A DNA stretch of 16,417 nucleotides. Source: Nitrospinota bacterium (GTDB taxonomy: Bacteria > Nitrospinota > Nitrospinia > UBA9942). Positions 12,965-16,417 of the stretch are shown piece after piece. The DNA lies in assembly GCA_016200365.1 (NCBI GenBank), contig JACQEW010000133.1, positions 1 through 16,417 on the forward strand, in the 5' to 3' direction. Within the stretch, counting starts at the first letter, position 1; every line of letters begins with the position of its first letter. A program made the translations under genes and the position numbers. The notes beneath the pieces were generated by a model. The model did not search any database, was not told where the DNA came from, and was given only the letters and a program-made list of their open reading frames with translations.

Positions 12965-13894
12965 GTGAAAATCATCAGAGGCTCTAAAAATATTAAAGAT
13001 GAGATAAAAAATCCTGTTTTAACCCTTGGCAATTTTGACGGAGTCCACATCGGACACAGGGAGATATTCAGACAGGTAATTGAGAGGGCAAAGGAGATTG
13101 GAGGGACAAGTATCGTTTACACATTCGAGCCGCATCCTTTGCGTGTGGTATCGCCGGCAAAAACCCCGCCTCTCCTTACCACCTTTAAAAAGAAGATGCA
13201 GCTTATCGCAGAGTCGGGCATTGACATAACTGTATGCGCTGATTTTACAAAAAGATTTGCCGAGCAGCATCCGAGGGATTTTGCCGGAGACACTCTAATA
13301 GGAAATATCGGCGTGAAAGAGGTCTTTGTCGGATATGATTATACCTTTGGAAAAGGGAGAGAAGGTACTATTACATATCTCAAAAAGATGGGGGAGGAGT
13401 TTGGATTTAAGGTGACGGTTATAGATGCAATAATGGTTGACGATCAGATAGTGAGCAGCACACTGTTAAGGGATACAATTGAAGAAGGCGATGTTGAAAA
13501 GGCAAAGAGGCTGCTGGGGAGGCGCTATTCTATCGAGGGGAAGGTGGCAGATGGATTTAAAACAGGGAGTATGATAGGGTTCCCCACTGCAAATATAGAT
13601 ACATCGTATGAGTTAATACCCCATACGGGGGTATATGCTGCAAAGGCATTGATTGATGGAGAGATTTTTGACGGAGTGGCTAATGTGGGCTTTAATCCGA
13701 CATTTCACAGGGACAAGCTCAACGTGGAGATTCATATATTCAACTTTACTAGAGATATATACGGAAAGGAGATAGAAATATTTTTTATAAAGATGCTGAG
13801 AAATGAGATTGAATTCGGCTCTGCCGGGGAATTGAAAAAACAGATAGAAAAGGATATCACCATAGCGAAAGGAGTGCTTAATAGTGAAAAATAA
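12965..13894 (+). CDS. ribF: Bifunctional riboflavin kinase / FAD synthetase
   Basis: RibF phosphorylates riboflavin to FMN and adenylates FMN to FAD in the cytoplasm. The 309-residue length is normal. The N-terminal FAD synthetase domain (about 15-180) has the nucleotidyltransferase motif GNFDGVHIGH (22-31), FEPHP and SSTLLRD. The C-terminal flavokinase domain (about 185-305) has GFPTANI, the TGVYAAK and VANVGFNPTF strands, and the catalytic acidic region NVEIHIFNF. The start is a GTG at 12965 with no visible Shine-Dalgarno; the protein aligns with family start patterns at this point. The 3' end overlaps the next gene by 11 bp, which indicates translational coupling. No FMN riboswitch is seen in the 66-bp divergent gap upstream. 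Confidence 0.96.
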   Translation: MKIIRGSKNIKDEIKNPVLTLGNFDGVHIGHREIFRQVIERAKEIGGTSIVYTFEPHPLRVVSPAKTPPLLTTFKKKMQLIAESGIDITVCADFTKRFAEQHPRDFAGDTLIGNIGVKEVFVGYDYTFGKGREGTITYLKKMGEEFGFKVTVIDAIMVDDQIVSSTLLRDTIEEGDVEKAKRLLGRRYSIEGKVADGFKTGSMIGFPTANIDTSYELIPHTGVYAAKALIDGEIFDGVANVGFNPTFHRDKLNVEIHIFNFTRDIYGKEIEIFFIKMLRNEIEFGSAGELKKQIEKDITIAKGVLNSEK

Positions 13895-14918
13895 ACATTT
13901 AATCATAACACTGCTGATTACAGCCGGGGCGCTCTATTATACATTTAAAAATATCACACTCGGCGAGCTTTTCAACGCCCTCTCCTCAGTCCATTATTTA
14001 AGCCTGCTCCCTGCAATTTTGATTATTCTATTGACCTATCTTTTCAGGGCAATCCGCTGGAAATATCTGGTAAATCCAATCAAGAATGGTATAAAGACAT
14101 CAGACCTTTTCTCTCCTCTGATGATAGGATTTATGGGAAATCTGCTGCCTGCAAGGGCAGGGGAATTTATAAGGGCTTATCTGCTCGGCAAGAGAGAGAA
14201 CCTCTCCTTCAGCGTATCCTTTGCAACAGTCTTTGTTGAAAGACTGTTTGATATCCTATGCCTTATGTTTATTATGACATGGCTGTTAGTTTTCAGGTCA
14301 GATATATTTCTATCCGCAGGAAATTTCAAGGATGTGGCAATTGTCAGCATACTTCGTAAATTCGGAATGGCGACACTTATTATTTCTATAGGTATAGTGA
14401 TTTTTTCATATATGCTGGTTCATTTTAAAGAGAGGATATTAAGCATAATAAGGTTTATCATAAAACCACTCCCTGACAGATTTTCGTATAAGATAATAGA
14501 ATTTATAAACTCCTTTGCACAGGGGCTTGGCATCCTCAAGGATATAAAATCCCTCCTTTTAATAAGCCTGCTTTCGGCAATTATATGGATATTTATGATA
14601 GTTAGTTATTACCCATTTTATTTAGCATTTGAATTTAACGATCTGCCATATATTTCGATTCTTGTTCTGGTGGTTGTCATCGGCGTTCTCATAAGCATAT
14701 TTCCAACTCCGGGATTTCTCGGCTCCTACCAGGCAGCCTGTGTGATAGGACTTCATGAAATATATAAGGTGACTGAAGTTGCTGCTGTAAACTTCGGCAT
14801 AATAACCTGGTTCATACAAATGGGAATAGTATTTGTTCTGGGGTTATTTTTTATATTCAGGGATAATATATCCTTAAAAGAGTTAAAGAGTTTTAGAGTT
14901 AAGGAGTTAAAGAGTTAA
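13884..14918 (+). CDS. Lysylphosphatidylglycerol-synthase-TM / flippase-like membrane protein
   Basis: The 344-residue integral membrane protein has about eight hydrophobic segments (roughly 5-22, 37-58, 74-92, 120-145, 163-182, 225-247, 251-275, 305-330). It has the family signature NLLPARAGEFIRAYLLGKR (about 90-108) and SFATVFVERLFDIL of the LPG_synthase_TM/UPF0104 family. Members move or modify lipid-linked molecules in the inner membrane; without an aminoacyl-transferase domain this one is not a lysyl-PG synthase, so a lipid or glycolipid flippase role is a guess. It starts at GTG 13884 with AAAGGAG nine bases upstream, overlapping ribF by 11 bp, so the two are co-translated. Its C-terminal LKELKSFRVKELKS is encoded by an octamer repeat that also yields the stop codon, so the native end is probably around residue 330. 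Confidence 0.9.
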   Translation: MKNKHLIITLLITAGALYYTFKNITLGELFNALSSVHYLSLLPAILIILLTYLFRAIRWKYLVNPIKNGIKTSDLFSPLMIGFMGNLLPARAGEFIRAYLLGKRENLSFSVSFATVFVERLFDILCLMFIMTWLLVFRSDIFLSAGNFKDVAIVSILRKFGMATLIISIGIVIFSYMLVHFKERILSIIRFIIKPLPDRFSYKIIEFINSFAQGLGILKDIKSLLLISLLSAIIWIFMIVSYYPFYLAFEFNDLPYISILVLVVVIGVLISIFPTPGFLGSYQAACVIGLHEIYKVTEVAAVNFGIITWFIQMGIVFVLGLFFIFRDNISLKELKSFRVKELKS

Positions 14919-14949
14919 GAAAATTAGGACTTTTTAAACTCCTCAACTC
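14876..14949. repeat. AGAGTTAA octamer repeats at the end of the flippase gene
   Basis: Five AAGAGTTA-type octamers, some diverged, run from 14876 to 14919 and are partly inverted at 14930-14949 (AAACTCCTCAACTC). They encode the C-terminal tail and stop of the membrane protein and fill the 43-bp gap before the cysteine desulfurase gene. Confidence 0.75.
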
Positions 14950-14961
14950 ACCAACTTCCTT

Positions 14962-16101
14962 ATGAGCATATATCTCGATAATGCAGCGACATCTTTTCCA
15001 AAACCTGAAGCGGTCTACACTGCCGTAAATTATACCCTGCAAAAATACGGCTCGAGTCCGGGGAGGGGTGGACACAAGATGTCCATGCAGACCGACAGAA
15101 TAATCTTTGATGTTAGGGAGAGAATAGCCTCCTTCTTTAACATCCCCTCAAGCAGTAATGTGATTTTTACCTTCAATGTTACGATGGGGATAAATCTGGC
15201 TTTGAAGGGTATATTAAAGGCAGGCGACCATGTAATAACATCCAGCATGGAGCATAATTCGGTCATGAGACCCCTAAAAAGACTGGAAAAAGAGGGTGTC
15301 GCCAAGACAGTGGTTAAATGCTCAAAAGAAGGATTCCTCAATCCAAATGACATAGAAAAAGAGATAAAGTCAAATACAAAACTAATAGTTATCACCCACG
15401 CCTCAAATGTAGTCGGAACAATAATGCCAATCCAAGATGTGGGAGAGATAGCAAGAAAAAAAGGAATAGTATTCCTCCTTGATGCTGCACAGTCAGCAGG
15501 GCTTCTGCCAATTGATGTTCAAAAGGATAATATTGATATACTTGCCTGCACAGGGCATAAGAGCCTTTTCGGTCCCCAGGGGACAGGATTTTTATATATA
15601 AAAGACGGACTCGATGTAGAGCCTTTAATAGAAGGGGGGACGGGAAGCAACTCGGAATCCGATGAGATGCCGGATTTTTTGCCCGATAAATTTCAGGGAG
15701 GAACACTTAATACACCCGGCATTGCAGGGCTTGGTGCAGGAATAGAATTTATACAGAAGGAAGGGCTGCAAAAGATAAGGAATAAGGAATTGCATTTTGC
15801 CGCTGAAATTATGAGTGAATTTAAAAAGATAAAAGGAGTAAAACTCTACGGGTCTCCAAATCCAGCAGAAAGGGTTTCTGTGGTGTCGTTTAACATCGGG
15901 GAGAAAGACCCGGCAGAAGTCGGCAACATATTAAATGAAAAATACGATATTATGAGCCGTGTGGGTCTGCACTGCGCCCCCAATGCCCACAGGACAATAG
16001 GGACATTCCCTGTCGGAACGGTAAGGGTTAGTGTGGGATATTTTAATACAGAGGAGGATATTGAGAGACTGATTAAAGCAGTGAGGGATATTACCAGTTA
16101 G
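14962..16101 (+). CDS. Cysteine desulfurase family protein (class V aminotransferase, SufS/Csd-like)
   Basis: PLP enzyme that takes sulfur from cysteine, leaving a persulfide and alanine, for Fe-S cluster or other sulfur delivery in the cytoplasm. The 379-residue length is normal. Visible residues are the N-terminal YLDNAATSFPKP, H98 (MEHNS, stacks on PLP), D174 in LLDAAQS, the PLP lysine K200 in TGHKSLFGPQG, and the active cysteine C338 in RVGLHCAPNAHRTIGT. The RxGxHC context is of the group II (SufS) type, and overall it is closest to the TIGR01977 desulfurase family. The ATG at 14962 follows a repeat tail and has no clear Shine-Dalgarno. No sufBCD or iscU neighbour is in the window, so the acceptor is unknown. 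It is co-oriented with ribF and the membrane protein, but a repeat separates them. Confidence 0.93.
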   Translation: MSIYLDNAATSFPKPEAVYTAVNYTLQKYGSSPGRGGHKMSMQTDRIIFDVRERIASFFNIPSSSNVIFTFNVTMGINLALKGILKAGDHVITSSMEHNSVMRPLKRLEKEGVAKTVVKCSKEGFLNPNDIEKEIKSNTKLIVITHASNVVGTIMPIQDVGEIARKKGIVFLLDAAQSAGLLPIDVQKDNIDILACTGHKSLFGPQGTGFLYIKDGLDVEPLIEGGTGSNSESDEMPDFLPDKFQGGTLNTPGIAGLGAGIEFIQKEGLQKIRNKELHFAAEIMSEFKKIKGVKLYGSPNPAERVSVVSFNIGEKDPAEVGNILNEKYDIMSRVGLHCAPNAHRTIGTFPVGTVRVSVGYFNTEEDIERLIKAVRDITS

Positions 16102-16339
16102 TCAAAACCAATCCCCCGATTCATATAATGCTCGATGCGTAAATAGTCCACAACGTCATCCGGGAGAACTGGAGGTAATCAATAAGCTCTTTTAATACTG
16201 TAACTCAAAATTTTCAATCAGTCCGTTTCATATTTATAGGTATACGCTGCATTATCTTCTCTTTTTCGCTCAACCAAATTTGTCTATCATGTAAGACTAT
16301 TAAATTTAACAACTTTTTGTTTTGAGCAGTGATATATCT
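16102..16339. other. Non-coding stretch after the cysteine desulfurase gene
   Basis: No hairpin terminator, RNA gene or repeat is seen. On the minus strand 16098-16178 reads without stops as a 26-residue piece ending DDVVDYLRIEHYMNRGIGFD. It has no start and sits beside another frame reading KELIDYLQ. This may be the decayed end of a gene or chance. Confidence 0.4.
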
Positions 16340-16417
16340 TTATTCATGCCTTCTCTCAAGCCACTCCATTAGCTCCTTATAACCCATCGTATTTATCAAA
16401 TCCTGTTTTTCCAGCCA
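16340..16417 (-). CDS. 3' end of an unidentified gene
   Basis: From the right window edge the minus strand is open for 25 codons, ending INTMGYKELMEWLERRHE and TAA at 16340-16342. The charged helical composition looks coding rather than random, but the fragment is too short to recognise a family. It would converge on the cysteine desulfurase gene. An in-frame ATG at 16385-16387 would leave only a 15-residue peptide, so a start outside the window is more likely. Confidence 0.4.
   Translation of the reverse strand, partial: WLEKQDLINTMGYKELMEWLERRHE

Overview
The window looks like chromosomal DNA from an AT-leaning Gram-negative bacterium, plausibly an anaerobic or microaerophilic environmental lineage such as Nitrospirota or a Desulfobacterota-like group. 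That placement is an inference from gene style (multi-PAS histidine kinase, GlnE, membrane spermidine-synthase-like protein, B12-type radical SAM enzyme, ArsM) and from the many short dispersed repeats. No rRNA, tRNA, CRISPR array, integrase or transposase is visible.

Layout: (1) 1-2433, plus strand: the 3' part of a PAS-PAS histidine kinase, a small four-helix-bundle (23S-IVP-type) gene flanked by inverted octamer repeats, and a receiver protein that carries a histidine-kinase dimerisation domain but no ATPase domain. (2) 2576-5112, minus strand: a membrane-embedded spermidine-synthase-like protein split into two reading frames by a 32-bp tandem duplication. (3) 5227-8520, minus strand: glnE, enlarged by several in-frame repeat insertions. 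(4) 8766-11393, plus strand: an apparent stress cassette of ECF sigma factor, cysteine-rich zinc-finger anti-sigma factor, DUF2892 membrane protein, and a fusion of a DGC-type zinc-binding domain with an ArsM-type arsenite methyltransferase. (5) 11603-12898, minus strand: a B12-binding radical SAM protein converging on arsM across a nested palindrome. (6) 12965-16101, plus strand: ribF, an overlapping flippase-like membrane protein, and a SufS/Csd-like cysteine desulfurase. (7) The last 316 bp hold the end of an unidentified minus-strand gene.

Two themes stand out. First, the ECF/anti-sigma/DUF2892/DGC-ArsM cassette: three of its proteins carry a Cys-Cys-Gly motif, which suggests (inference only) a thiol- or arsenite-responsive regulon. 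Second, the region is saturated with repeats: tandem heptamers and octamers, GC-rich hairpins and larger palindromes. They fill most intergenic gaps, also lie in frame inside glnE and the spermidine-synthase-like gene, and supply the stop codons of five genes. Heptamer arrays inside reading frames and the 32-bp duplication make these loci candidates for reversible frameshifting, or recently decayed genes.
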